64,000 nucleotides of DNA. Source: Podospora pseudoanserina. Lineage: Eukaryota; Ascomycota; Sordariomycetes; Sordariales; Podosporaceae. Under the pieces are notes generated by a model. That model saw only the letters and a program-made list of their open reading frames with translations. It had not been told where the DNA came from and ran no database searches. The stretch spans positions 2,604,001 through 2,668,000 of the forward strand of contig NC_085923.1 of NCBI RefSeq assembly GCF_035222485.1, given 5' to 3'. The position numbers and the translations under genes are program-made. Below are positions 19,995 to 32,023 of this stretch, piece by piece; position 1 is the stretch's first letter, and each line of letters opens with the position of its first letter.

Positions 19995-21030
19995 ATGGCC
20001 CGCACTGGAGCTCAGACGGCGGCCCAACAGGGGCTCCCATCACCGGTGTTAAAATATCAAGGTATTTATTCTTCGCAGCGCGAAAAAGACATCTACCGCT
20101 AACAAATTACCGGAAAGCGACCCCACAGTATCCAGTCGCACTAATGCGCACCTAAAAAGCGTAGTCGCCTCCAAGAGCAGCGCGCAGCCAAGCGCACTGA
20201 ACGCAATCGCCCACTTTCGTCTACAGTCAACAAAAATTGGCCTCAATAAGTAAATCTTCTACCCTTGTATTATAATAGATTATAAACTAAGCTATGTTAA
20301 ATACTAACTAGTCCAGAGTAGAGGTCGCGAGCGCAAGCAATTAGACGTGTCTGAGCCTAGACTACGCCCAGCCTAAAAGCGATAACGGGTACCCTCTACA
20401 CCCCCTACCGAAAATATATTTGGCGAGCCGCATTTAAGGAAGTACGAGATCGATAACCCTATGGAGAGTAATCTGCCTCGAGCGGAACGAGTTCGAAGAG
20501 CGAGGGCGCGGGAGTACACGTTATAAGAGTAAGCGGGATCAGGTCACGCCGAATTTCACTTATACCCGAAGGTTAGGATACTACATTAAGAGGTGAGACG
20601 GTCCTTTCCTTCCTGAGATATTTTACTAATGTGTTATAGAATCTGGTAGTACCCGTCGAACACGAAAGCCAGAAGCAGTTACGTATAGTTAAAGATCTAC
20701 GCGAGTACACTCCTCTTGTCGGCATGTCGGAGCTCGGCCTTGCCTAACATATGATTTGACTAAGGAAGAAGAGCTAAATGGCAGATAAGCCCGGCCGCCC
20801 GGCTCCTACATAGAAACCCCTCCTACTCCCGTCAGTGCCCATCCATCCTTCCCGAGTGCACCCCCCACGTCTTACTTTCCGCTAACCTCTATTTCCCCCC
20901 CCTCTTTCTCACCACACCACCTCTCCACCTCATCTACTATATGTCGTTCCCGGCCGCGGCCTAACACGCCCGTGCCGAGAACACACCTTAGGTAGCTGAG
21001 CTCTCAGGGTAAACAGCCCCTCGTCACTCC
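19995..21030 (+). pseudogene. Decayed gene relic of unknown family
   Basis: Protein-like stretches on the plus strand in changing frames point to a former multi-exon gene. They run from a start MARTGAQTAAQQ at 19995, through a basic segment (KSKRDQVTPNFTYTRRL near 20525-20580) and an EHESQKQLRIVKDLREYTPL segment near 20660-20720, to a Pro/Ser-rich tail near 20795-20990. Intron-like pieces with TACTAA branch sites remain (for example around 20250-20315 and 20600-20640). The whole is interrupted many times and not rebuildable by eye. No family recognised; it may be a host gene or part of a mobile element. Confidence 0.5.
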
Positions 21031-21031
21031 T

Positions 21032-21856
21032 CTACTCGTTATAGGTCGTTGTGCCGGAACGCGGCAAATCCGTCCTCCTTCGTACCCGTAAACCATTTAC
21101 AATAACAGGGCCCGGGACGAGACGTTCCAATTTTGCCTCCTGTGCTTGCTCTTCCCGTTCCTTAATCTCGCTCTTTAAGTCCTCCAATTCATGCTCATTT
21201 GTTATATCACTAGGAAGAGGGTAGGACAACTCAAAGTCGATAGCAACGATCCTCTTATCAACACGTAGAAAGTTGTGGAGCTTTGGATCCCCATGAACAA
21301 CCCCTTTTTCCGTAAGTAGGTTATATATATCCTCGAGTTCCTCAAGAAGGCGAGGATTCCCTAGCTCTTCAGTTGGAAGATTGTATAGCGACACTCCTTC
21401 GATGTTTTCCAGGAGGATAGCAGGAGTGGGTCGCTTACTGATCTGGTATTTCTGCGCGTGGGGGTCGCTAACGGTTACTTCACCAAACAAACGCGGGATG
21501 TGGGTACCCTGGAGAGATCGAAGATGCAGGTATGTATCGATTTCGTTTTCGTAGCTATCAGCCTTGGTGGGGTTTCGCTCCTTTAAAATGACAGTTGTCG
21601 GCAAGAACCACTCTGGTAGTAATCGCTGTAGCCAGCGGACGAGCTGCGGCATCCAAAATAATAGCCAGCTAGCAATTGGATTCGGCGGGACATCTAAGAG
21701 AAAGACATTCCGATTTCCGTAGATTCGTTTTGCAGGTGCTCGAAAACGTCGGAAGCCAAACTGTATATCCTATAGAACTACGATTAATAATAGTAAATTT
21801 TAGTATTTAGAAGTTAAAGTATATACCTTAGTTCCGCAGTCTTCATCGTCTTCCAT
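21032..21856 (-). CDS. Small kinase-fold protein, fungal-specific
   Basis: Exons (minus strand) 21856-21827 and 21769-21032 join to 255 aa, starting MEDDEDCGTKDIQFG. Kinase-like marks are ILKER (candidate VAIK lysine), ILLENIEG (hinge region), VVHGDPKLHNFL (catalytic loop with Asp and Asn) and IVAIDFEL (metal-binding Asp, DFE in place of DFG). The layout is nearer to aminoglycoside-phosphotransferase-like or RIO-like small kinases than to classical Ser/Thr kinases. Such genes are common in fungal accessory regions. The end, RRRTDLPRSG, is basic. It is intact although flanked by decayed DNA on both sides, which suggests recent arrival or selection. Substrate unknown. Confidence 0.75.
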
Positions 21857-22032
21857 CTTGAAGTAACTGATAGGGTAGAGTGATAGAGGAGAATGGTCGC
21901 AGGAAAATTAAGCGAGGTAGAATTAGCTTAAGGTTTTTATAAAAAGAAGGTAGCACAAGCAAACGAGTGGGATCCACTTTTCTAGGCACCAAAACTAAAT
22001 TATGCGGAAACTACAGATGTCAAAACCCGAGG

Positions 22033-23977
22033 CTAGGTAATTAGCCTGCCATCTTTGTAGTCGTGGAACATGGGCGTAGCTGTATCATCCTTTGCATGCC
22101 GTCTGCGCTCTCTGAATTGAGTGTATATTGTCAAAAGAAGCAATATTGTGGCTAGTAGGGGCTCAATAGCGAGAAAGCTAATCCAGCCCCAGGTGATGTC
22201 GACGTAGGACTCATCCTTGAAGGCCTTGCCCGTTATATTGAAGGCACTTCGGGCGGCTTTGAGGTCAGGAGTTGCGTCGCGGAGCCCGTATGTCGAAGGC
22301 ATTAGCTTGAGAAAAACCAACGATAGGAGACATATAGGGAGGTCTTTGGCCTTTACCTGTACGAGATGGCCGAGGCAATGGTTGTGGTACATGTTGAGTA
22401 TCTGACTATGGCGCTGCAATACGCTCCATTAAACCAAGGTCTGAGCTGTAAAGCCGTTGTCTTTCTATCGGGTGTTGAAGGGTTATCGTTTTATTCCATT
22501 TTGTTTTATCTCCATGGTGACAGAAAATTATATATTCGAGGGGGGTAGTGCAGTTCATTTGCACAGAGAAATCCGGATCTTGATTGGGGACAGGCTTAGC
22601 CAGTGCATTAACCAATGCTGTGCTTGCCACACCGTGTTGGACAGCGGTGTTGTATGTTTGAACGCAGAGGTGGAATATGACCTCGAAAGCTTCGTGCTCG
22701 ATGTCCCGGAAGGTATTTGCAAGCTCCGGCCCGCCATCTGTTGCCTGGAGAATTTCTAATCGGTGGCTTTCGTCCTCAATAACCGGGGCAGTGTGTATGA
22801 GCACGAAACTGGCGATTCTGGTTTGCATGAGGCTTTTATCATCTCGGAAAGCGAGGCTGTATTGGCCGTTCAATAACCCCACGGCGGCTGCGAAACGGCT
22901 TTGATGTACCAAAGAGGTAGGATTGTCCGGAATTGATACATTCCAAAGTGTAGCTCCCGCAAACGCTTCAGTCCCCATTCCCAAACCGATCGTCCTGTTG
23001 ACTATCACCATCGGAGCTTGGTCAGGTCCTGGTGCCTGGAATTCACGGATGATGAGATGTGGAGTAACATCTGCCATTTTCATACAGACAACAAGAGAAG
23101 AGTAAAGATCAAAGGTGCAATTTCTTGTCGGGCAAAGTCCTCCGTACGGTATTGGCATCCATTTGAAGCTTCCACCACTGCATTGCTTGTTGCGTGGCCC
23201 GGGTCATCCGTCAGGTGGTTCAGACTTTGTAACGCTGAGACCAAAGCCTCTTCTGTACCTACAACCGTTCGTAAGGGATAGCTAATGACAAGTTATGTAA
23301 TGGGGGACGTAATGACGCTGACTGTACTGAGAAGAGCGCCTAGAGTGATGAAATGCTTGTGGCGCATTCGAAAGGCAAGTTGAGCGGACCCCAGGGGTCC
23401 CTTACTTGCTTGGTCAATGAGGTGAAAGTCGTAAAGTGGTCGACTGTGTGAGAACCAGCTCCATGAGATTTGGCTGATAGCTACCGAGACCGGGAACATA
23501 AAGGCTGCTTTCGCGACAATAGTCAGGAATGCTAGGAACGTATTGAGTAAGATTTTAAGGGGCCAGTTTGGAAGCTGTTGTTGGTCGAAAGTGGCAAGGA
23601 CAATCACGATTGCTAAGAGAATTAACATGTTAGCATTTGCCTCGGTACACATAAATATGGAACTTCAACATACCAATGAATGACGGAAAGCCGACAATCA
23701 TACACACGATCTCAACGGCCCAGACTTTCCAAAGGGTCCTATTTGTATGTTGACCAGTCGGTGGCGGTTCGTCAAGGGAAATATCGATTTCAATGCTGCT
23801 TGACCTGGGGCTCAGCGTCTCGCTACTTTCAGGACCCGGGACAGAAGTCTGATCGCCGGAGTCGTCTTCACCCAACAGTTCGGTTGGGTTAGCAGCTTGC
23901 GCCAAGTTAGGACTCAAACTCGGATCGGCCTCTCGGGTCAAGAGCTCACTCGAGGCTGAAGAAGACTGCCGGGACAT
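22033..23977 (-). pseudogene. DUF3176-family membrane protein gene, apparently decayed
   Basis: Exon 1 (23977-23674) has a Ser/Pro-rich tail and a hydrophobic segment, WAVEIVCMIVGFPSFI. It joins by a clean intron to QQLPNWPLKILLNTFLAF, AAFMFPVSVAISQISWSWF, RPLYDFHLIDQASKGPLGS and FITLGALLSTVSVI, the DUF3176 core. In-frame TAA at 23295-23293 follows SPIT, directly before LVISYPLRTVVGTEEAL. A CAA-to-TAA change (the RIP direction) would explain it. Beyond it the homology hops through three frames, to PYGGLCPTRNCTFDLYSSL. It then resumes in another frame as SYVDITWGWISFLA, the last membrane helix, ending at 22033. Introns do not explain all the hops. A working gene with unusual splicing is less likely. 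Confidence 0.7.
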
Positions 23978-25401
23978 GAAGGAGTTCTGAGGCTATCTGG
24001 TAATCGTGAGAGGTCATCGGCGGGAATTCTCGGTCTGTCGGTGGAGCTGCGATCAGGTGTATCGTCAGGGAAGGTTCCAGGGGTGCCTGTAATCGCACGA
24101 ACCGCAACCTCTGCCCTCTGTTGATGTGCCATGACAGCCGGATCGCTGTCCAAGGGCCGATGAACAATAAAAGTCTTCAAAGCTCAAGGTAGTGATGGTT
24201 AAAGAATAGCAGGATCAAGGCGGCTTATGCTTAGGACCTTGTCTCAAGGAACATATATATATCTGAATGCATACTCTGATCGATGCCATGTATGCTCATC
24301 TGGCTGCGTTAAAACACATGTTTGATCAGTTTTCGTTGATAACCTCATGGCCCCCTAACCCCCAGCTTCGTCCTCCCTCCCGCATGTTTGATACCTGATA
24401 TATTACCTACCTACCTAGGTATTCAAGCCCGTCAATAAAAATAAAGAAAAAAAAGGGCTCAGGTACTGCGCCCCTGGCAGTGTCGTTCTGAAGCCAACCA
24501 CTGCCTTTGAAGCCATCATAGAGGGCTCAGGAATATGCGGCCAGCCGACAGTGAAGACAACAGGCGAATCGCAGGGCTAGTGTTTGGCCTCGGACAAGGC
24601 TGCCCATCCCACTGATCACCGCCTTCACCGAACTTTTATATGAACAAACTGCAACGATAAAACCATCTTATCGATTCTACCCCCCGTGGCACATCACCCA
24701 GGGCATTCTTCTCATGCAATATCCGTTGTATCACAGCACGAGGGGTCCAAGGCATGAACTAAATGCATCAGTGAGAGATTTTGGTGTACCAGTGTATATT
24801 CCATGCAACATACCACCTTGCACATCAAAGAAAATCAGGATATCACACGCAAGCAATTCTTAGTTTTCCATCAGTTCAAGACAAAATCAGAGCAAATCAA
24901 TATTACCCCTCTCTCTCTTTCTTCTCTTCGAAATCCCCCCCTTAACCCCCTACCCCTTGGCTAATCGTCTCTAACAGACATGAAAAAAAGCCACTATATA
25001 AATCATAACCGATTCTTTTCCCTCCACCCACGGTAAACTATAACAAAAACCAAAAGAAAATAACTTCCCCACTAATACGCCATCCCCATTAAACACCCCA
25101 TCCATTCATTCATCCCTCCTCTTCCCATGCTATCATCGCTTCACTTCCACTCATTCCATCATCCCAACCCCCTTCCAACGTACACTATATAAACCTATAA
25201 AAGGAAAAGGAAAAAAGCAAGGAGTAGAGGTATCATGCGCCAAACGCAATCGCATCGAGATAAAGAAGAATATACGGCAACTGAGAGCCTCTGGTCAGAG
25301 ATGATATAGCATAGCAAAAACAGACCATGTAAAAAACAACCCATCGCTCAAAACCTTTGTCACAAAAACTAAAAACTCCAAAACAATCACTTGCAAAAAA
25401 T
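23978..25401. other. Intergenic region between the island and the SREBP gene
   Basis: The first 200 bp contain a minus-strand frame (24180-23938, starting MKTFIVHRPL) out of frame with the DUF3176 start, probably 5' UTR. The rest holds the SREBP 3' UTR and A-rich runs around 24430 and 25050-25110. No gene recognised. Confidence 0.4.
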
Positions 25402-28400
25402 TCAGCATCCACCACCCGCCGTATCCTCAGTGCACTCTTCTTCCATGCTTGCGTACCCAGGGTCAGCCTCCATACCCACCACGCTCTTCGTAATAGCCAA
25501 GCACCTATCAATCATCTTTTGTCTCATCGGCCCATCAAAGCCCACCTCGTTGCCCGCCTCGCTGCCAATCCATATTCTCAAACTGCCAGCAAGCCTCTCA
25601 AGAGAACGCGAGCAAGTCTCCCGGCCGACGGCGTGTCTGTGGAGGCGCTCCATTAGGTGGTAAGCAGCGGTGTAACCCAACAGAGACATGCCCTCAATGT
25701 CGGCACCAGCGGGAAGGATGGAGTCGATGACGGTAAAAGCGGCTGGAGGAGGATCGGAGAACCTTTGCAGCTGAGCAATACCCATGGCGCAGCGAAGAGC
25801 CATCTGAGCGTCGGGGTCAGGAGTGATAGGGGTGACAGGAGAGTCGATAAGAGGCGGCACACCCCTGCTGTAGTTGGGGTGCTTGTCAGGGTTCAGAGAC
25901 GGGCCGAGGGCATTCATAGCAGTGACGATGGCAGCACCGCGCTTCTGCTCACCGAGGACCGCACGAGCGACCAAGACGCGAACGTGCGCGTTGGAACCAA
26001 TGGGGGCAACCTTGGTCGCCAGGTTAAGCTTGTCTTCAGTCTCGAGAGCCAGTCTTCCGGACTCATCACGGGTCTTGGGCAGATTGTTGCACAGAACATG
26101 GTGAAGCTGCAGGCTGGAGTACCAGGCCGCAACGGCATCCATGGGCGACCTAACGGCAGCATCCTCAACCACGGCGTCCATACCATCAATGATTTCATCA
26201 ACGTTGTGTGTGGTGGGCTGGTTCCAGGCCAGGTTGTGGGCTCTCTGGATAATATCGTCATTGAGCACCTCATCACAGTCCTGTTCGAGAAGCACTGCCA
26301 GATGCTCAGGGAGCATTTCGTCAGCAGACTTGTTGTTCTCGCCGAGTGAGTTGAGAATGCGGTTGAGTTCCCGTGCGTCGTTCCAACGCGCCCTGGCAAG
26401 TTTGGCAGCCACCAAGTTGGTGATCCAAGAAGCCCCATTGAGTCTCCAAAGCAATACCCGGATGTGCAGCGCCTTCATCATGAGACGAAGCGGAGTATCC
26501 GGCAAAGTGCCCGAAGCGATCAAGGTGAGCGTGAGACGGCTCTTATTAATCTCGACGTCACCACCGGCGAGCTGGGCATCCAACGCAATTGACCATGCTT
26601 TGACCCGCGCAGCTTCTTGCTCTTCGCTGAGGCCGACAAGCATGAGATAACCACGAGGTCCGATCACATTCCTGAGGGCGTACTTGGACGACTTTAGGAC
26701 CAGCGCGGCGGCTTCCAGGACAAAGTTGTGCTGGGGTACCCAGACGGTCTGGATAGCGGTGAGCCAGGCTTGCCTCCTGACGTGAATAGGCGATGCAAGA
26801 GATGGCACCGCTTGAGGAGCCGAGGTAGCATGCTTGGGCTTCTCGGATGGCTTGAAGATATCAATATTGAATAAGGAAGCGCAGGTAGCCCAGAGGAAAG
26901 CCGCCAGCAATCCGAAAAATCTGAGCTGGGATAGAATCTGGCTTGCAGAGACGTAGTAGCCCCCAATGCTGAAGTGAGTTGATCGGATGAAGGATGCCAA
27001 GAGATGCACTGGAACGCCCATCAAGCCACGACCCTCGGTGGTCTCGGGGTTTTGTTCCTTTTCAACGTAGGCTTCGACCAACATCAAGCCAGCCAGTGAT
27101 CCCACCATCAACTTTCCAAGATATGGGTTCCATCTGCTGGATTGAGTTTGCTGTTGCTGCTGCTGAAGCTGTTGCTGGCGGATCATGGCAGGGTTTTGCT
27201 GGAAATGTTGACCTGGCACTGGATAAGGGCGTCCTGCATTCATCTGCTGTGAAGCCAAGATGCGTTTGATGTCGTCGGGGATCGGAATCATACCCGCTGG
27301 GTCTGGTCCTCTTGTGGTTGCTACTGGCGTATTCATATAGGGCATAGCATCTTGAGGATACTGTACCGGTGTGGGCGGTTGTTGGAGAGGATTGGGTAAT
27401 TGACCAGTCATGGCGCCAGCCATGAACAACTTTTCGAAAGCAGCGATCCTCGCCTGCATACTACTGTTCTCGTCAATGAGGCGATTGTTCCGCTTTTCCA
27501 AGTGTCTGATATACTCGGTAGCCTTGGCAAGGACCTAGATTGATAGTCAGTATAAAGTCTAGATTTGTTCTGGACGACGACATAGGTCGGACATACAGTG
27601 GCCTTGTTGAGCTTATGGGCAGGAGTCAAGCCGTGTAGCTCCTCCCTATCTTCAGTAGTGTCTTCACCACGAGCACTTTTCGACATGATCCTCAGTGATG
27701 GGACACTATCTCGCAGAGCTGCTATCTTGTCATTGAGATTGGTCCGGTACCGCTTTTCGATCATGTTGTGTGCCGTCTTCTTGACGGGGTGCTGTCCGTC
27801 GAGTTCATCATCATCGTCATCGTCGTCGACCTCGGCCGACGACTTCCTCTTTCTACTGTTGGACTTGGAGTTGCCTTGGGCATCTGGGGACGAGCCAGCA
27901 TTCTTATCGGCGCTGACGCTCGAGTCGGGACTCCCGGCACTATTGGGGGAGTGATACTGAAGGTGAGGCGGCATGGCGATGCTCTTGAGCCGCTCCTGCT
28001 GAGCAGGGGTCAGCGTATTCTGGATGTTGCGATTGTCAGGTCGAAATTGGTCGTTCGAGAAGGAGTGGGCCTGAGCCTGTGATAGCGAGATGTTGGCCGG
28101 ATCGGCGGCGGCGGTAGTGTGATCAAAGGCCGGATCGATGCTGGAGGCAGCGGGAGACTGGAGATACAAGGGCTGATGCTGTGGCTGCTGCTGCTGCTGC
28201 TGATGCAGCACTGGTTGGCCCAGGTTGACGTGGACCGGGAGATCCCAGGTATGGGGTACAGGAGGAACAGTAAACTGATTGTCACCGGCGTTGAGGTCGT
28301 AGGGGGGTGTATCCTGGAAGTTCCAGGAGGGCACTGGGTTGAAAAATTGCTGCTGTTCGGGTTGGGTGGTTTGGAGGTGGTGTGGGTGGGCGTGTGGGTG

Positions 28401-28640
28401 GGCGTGGGTGTTGGTAATGGAAGGCGAGACTGATACAGGAGTCCCACTGGGGCCGGACCCAGGCGTGGCAGCGAGCGTGTCACCTGGTTGGGAGGAGGCA
28501 ACGGTTGCGGCGGTGGTGTTGTTGTTGGGATCCGGAGTGCCGAGGCCACTATTCACCAAGTTGCCGGTAAGGCTACCATCGAGGTCGAAGGTGTCCAGGT
28601 CGGCAAAGAGCACGGGTGAGTCGGCGTCGGGGTCGGCCAT
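25402..28640 (-). CDS. srbA: SREBP-type bHLH transcription factor (Sre1/SrbA-like)
   Basis: Exons (minus strand) 28640-27597 and 27534-25402 join to 1058 aa. An acidic start ([18 protein letters not shown]) and Gln/Pro/His-rich regions form the activation part. The bHLH reads [20 protein letters not shown]; its Tyr in place of the usual Arg marks SREBPs, which bind E-box and SRE sites. The leucine zipper follows the intron ([18 protein letters not shown]). Two hydrophobic segments ([17 protein letters not shown] and [17 protein letters not shown]) flank a short loop, as in the ER-anchored precursor. The long C-terminus resembles the fungal Sre1 C-terminal domain. It should control sterol synthesis and low-oxygen adaptation after release of the N-terminal part. 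Full length and intact. Confidence 0.95.
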
Positions 28641-30265
28641 TATTCCTTTTTTGCGAGGTTCAGAGCCCTAAACTCCCTGGGCTTGCGATCAGGTGTTGCA
28701 TGCGGGACCTCTCTCTCTCTCTCTCTCTCTGGCCGGCAGTGTGCGTGTGCCGCAGGTCAGTGACAGCGAGTCTGGGTCGAGGGCCGACTGGCGAGACTGG
28801 GCGGCCGGGGCAGATGCCGACAACCAATTGCGCGCGGAGGTGTCGCGCGGCGTAGAGTGAGTAATTCGGTATCGGGGGAGTGCTGACCGCGTTCCTGGTC
28901 TGCTGATGGCTGCGGAGGCTGTTCTCGATTGTCGATGGGAAGGGAATGTGGGTTTAAAAAACATACGATGCGATTGAGAGAATCGAATGATTCCCGCCCG
29001 GAACTCAGCGGCCCCCTTTCAGCACAGAAGCACGGGCCATGTTACTAACCACCCCACCTCGCTAGCCTCAGAAAGCTGAATTTGCCATCTTCAACCACTT
29101 CTTCGTCGGGCACAGTAGCTTGCAGATATCTGTACGGACCCGTCGAGAAGAAAAGTTTATTTCGACGAGCATGCAGAGGAAGGCGTCGTTTCTTTCGGGC
29201 GGCCAAAGAAAGAGCCACAGTCGACTCAACCGACATCACGAACACGAGACAAAGAGGCAGCCCGATTGCCATCTCTCATCTGCCTCTCTCGCTATCTGAA
29301 TCAGTGCGACCACCAGCTGTGGGACTGACGAGGCACACAGACTTAACCGTAACTCTTAGTAATTTATCCCACTCAATCGACTTGGCCTGAGTGGATAGAA
29401 AAGAGTCGGGAATCCTGTTTTTCTTCCAAGTTTCTTTTGGATTAAGTGGAGAGGGCCTTATAGCAATAGCTTTCCGTTTTCTTGGTTCCAAGCTTCCAAC
29501 CCAAGGTCTTCATCGGATGCAGATGCAGGCGGATGCGGGGTCTGGCGAATGGTGACCGTAGGCTCAGGACCATTGCCGAACGCATCGGCCGAAGGTCGGG
29601 TTTGCCGCCAGAATTCTGTTGCGTCTGATCGATGGCACTTTGAGCCTTTTTGATATGGAATCCCTACCTCCTTCCAGCTTGCCTTTGAACGACGGGATTT
29701 CTGATGACGAGAAGGACCCCTGTTATCCACTGGAGAAGCACGTGAACGAGCGAGGGGCCTGCCGGCGAAGCATCTGAAGCAGCCCAGCACAACCCTTTCA
29801 GTTTCACCGCATTCTGAAACATCACCACACAATGCCCGCAGGCATCACTCACCAAGGAGCCGATAGGTTTCATCATATCTGTCATACATATTTCCCAGAT
29901 ACTCGCATGAAGCTATTTGGTGTTCCCAATACAAGAAATTGCCGTCCAACGTTTCTAGACGGGCCCAAGCCAACGAACTGAATTCATTCTCGCTCGCTCG
30001 TCATGGATATCAATACTGATCACTTCCTACACAAACCCAACGGTAAAAGAAAGAGAAAATGAGTTTTCCAGGCTAACTAACCCGTCCTCCCATTATAGCC
30101 AACCGCCCCATCCACTCCATCAATGCAACAAAAGAAAACAGCCAGGTACACACACCAATCAAAGCTGAAAAAAAAATATAAAAAAAGACAAAACACGGGA
30201 TATCTACGAAGAAGATTGAACAACACCCAACACATCACGCAACATCATACCGTCACCTCAACTAT
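28641..30265. other. Upstream region of the SREBP gene
   Basis: A CT microsatellite lies at 28709-28730, 69 nt before the SREBP start and probably in its 5' UTR. The remaining 1.5 kb has no frame with recognisable features. It includes the 3' flank of the minus-strand membrane-protein gene. Confidence 0.45.
28709..28730. repeat. (CT)n microsatellite
   Basis: Eleven CT units just upstream of the SREBP start codon; on the coding strand this is a GA tract. Confidence 0.9.
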
Positions 30266-32023
30266 TTACCAAACATCATCCGTATCCCGAACCATCTCCA
30301 GCGTCGGTGTCTTCGGCTCCAACTTCCTCATCATCTTCCTCTCCTTCTTACTCAACAAACTCGGCGTAACCGGAATCACCGGGCTAAACGGCTGATAAGG
30401 CGTATAAGGCACCGGCGCCCCCGTCCATGGCGTCCTCTGCCCCGTCGGCAACCCATTATCCCTGTCCGGCCTCGTGAAAACAGTCTGCTTCGTCGTGCCA
30501 AACGACGCAGCAGAAGGACTAGTCACTGCTGGCTCGTAGGCTCTAAAAGGCAGGGCACCACCCGCGCGAACGGCAGAAGGCGGGTTGGGTCGGTTAAAGG
30601 ATGTTTGTCCTGGACGGGGAGAGGCAGGGAGGGAGTCCATTGAGGGGAAGCGGTTGACGCCTGGTTTGGGGGAGGTGGGGAGGCCAACCAGGCCCGAGGT
30701 GGAGGAGGTGGCCGAGGGGGGTTCTTCGTTGGAGTTGTCGCGTTGATGATGACGGGGGGCGGCGACGGCGGCGTCGATGCGAGAGTCGATTGATTGGGTG
30801 GAGACGGGGGAGATGTCTGGGGTGGGGAGATGTGGGCTAGAAGAGCCGGCGTGGTTGTTGCGGCGGAAGGGGAGGTCGGAGGAGCTTCCTTGTGGCAATG
30901 GGGGAGGGGCTAGGGGAGCGTAGTGACGGGGTGGGATGGTGTTCAATTCTTGCTCCTCTTGGCGAGGGAAGGTGCCTGACATTGGGGTCAAGATGGGGGA
31001 GGAGATAACCATTCCTGAACCTTGGACTTTGTTCTTCCTTGGGGACTTGAGAAAGTTGAGAAGTGATGAGCTTCGGGATTCCTTCTTGGTGTCCTGGGCG
31101 AGGTTGAGGTTGGAAGGTTTGTTCCTCTCTCTTTTGGTGCTTCCGGGGGTGGGCGGCATGGTGTTGACGGATTTGGTGGATGGCGAGGTGAGCATTGGAG
31201 GAGGCTCATATGCCCTACCCTCCGCTTTGGCTCTTTCCTGCTCCATCACATGCCTGTACATCTCTTCTAGCTGATTTTGCGCCATGGCTCTGTCCCGACC
31301 GACGACTGTCTGGTCAACCGAGAGGTCGATGCCGCAAGCAAGGATCGTCGAAGTCGGCGAGTGCGCTGTTGCGATGGAGAATTGTGACTTGGCTGGGCTG
31401 AGTGGGCCGCCGAGTCTGTCTCTTGCTGTCAAGGGCGAAGCCGAAGGAAGAGAATAGTTTCTTGTGTGCGCCGGGAGGTCTGTCTGGAGAGAGAGCTTCT
31501 GCCCTAGGTTGTGACCAAGGTACTGCTGTTGCTGCTCTGGCTGGAATTGTTCTTGCTGGAACTGCTGAGGATGTTGTTGCCCGGCCTGGTATTGTTCGGC
31601 CTGAAGTTGGTATTGCTCGAGTTGTTTCTTGTATTCCTCTTCGGACAGGAATTGTTGTGTGAACGGGTTGAAAGCCAGTAGTCCCCTCTCCTCCTCGGGT
31701 AATTCACCGTTCCTGATATGTGTTCGTCTGGTCTTGAGGAGAGCCAGCAACAGGATAGCTACAATCACCAACGAAAAACCATACGCTCCCACAATGGCAC
31801 CTATATGGATTGGGAGGTAGGCCGGGTCCCGGACGGCGTTGGCGGATAGCGGAGGTCCGTCTTCGGGGGAAGGGGTGGGTGAGGAATAGTCGAGCCACAG
31901 GTCACCTCGACGAAGCAATTGTTGAATAGAAGGCAAGGCAGCGCAAAAAGAAGGCCAAGATGTCGTCGCAAAGAGAAGAGCGAAGGCAGCTTTGTTATAT
32001 GAAGACACACCAGCTGACAGCAT
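30266..32023 (-). CDS. Single-pass membrane protein of unknown function
   Basis: Single exon, 585 aa. A signal-like start (MLSAGVSSYNKAAFALLF to FCAALP) leads to a short lumenal part with a Ser/Pro stretch. One membrane helix follows (IGAIVGAYGFSLVIVAILLLALL), then a stop-transfer KTRRTHIR. The cytoplasmic tail of about 470 residues is disordered. It has a Gln-rich stretch (QYQLQAEQYQAGQQ), many Ser-Pro sites and basic patches such as SPRKNK. The end, PYTPYQPFSPVIPVTP then SKKERKMMRKLEP and MVRDTDDVW, looks like a conserved motif block. I recall similar uncharacterised proteins across Pezizomycotina. A plasma-membrane or septal signalling scaffold is a guess. Divergent with the Srs2 gene. Confidence 0.85.
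   Translation of the reverse strand: MLSAGVSSYNKAAFALLFATTSWPSFCAALPSIQQLLRRGDLWLDYSSPTPSPEDGPPLSANAVRDPAYLPIHIGAIVGAYGFSLVIVAILLLALLKTRRTHIRNGELPEEERGLLAFNPFTQQFLSEEEYKKQLEQYQLQAEQYQAGQQHPQQFQQEQFQPEQQQQYLGHNLGQKLSLQTDLPAHTRNYSLPSASPLTARDRLGGPLSPAKSQFSIATAHSPTSTILACGIDLSVDQTVVGRDRAMAQNQLEEMYRHVMEQERAKAEGRAYEPPPMLTSPSTKSVNTMPPTPGSTKRERNKPSNLNLAQDTKKESRSSSLLNFLKSPRKNKVQGSGMVISSPILTPMSGTFPRQEEQELNTIPPRHYAPLAPPPLPQGSSSDLPFRRNNHAGSSSPHLPTPDISPVSTQSIDSRIDAAVAAPRHHQRDNSNEEPPSATSSTSGLVGLPTSPKPGVNRFPSMDSLPASPRPGQTSFNRPNPPSAVRAGGALPFRAYEPAVTSPSAASFGTTKQTVFTRPDRDNGLPTGQRTPWTGAPVPYTPYQPFSPVIPVTPSLLSKKERKMMRKLEPKTPTLEMVRDTDDVW

Noticed and set aside
22406-23158. Separate gene starting MPIPYGG
   Set aside because: It is the middle of the DUF3176 homology in a shifted frame, not an independent protein.
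25657-26349. Plus-strand frame of 230 codons
   Set aside because: Antisense to the well-supported SREBP C-terminal domain.
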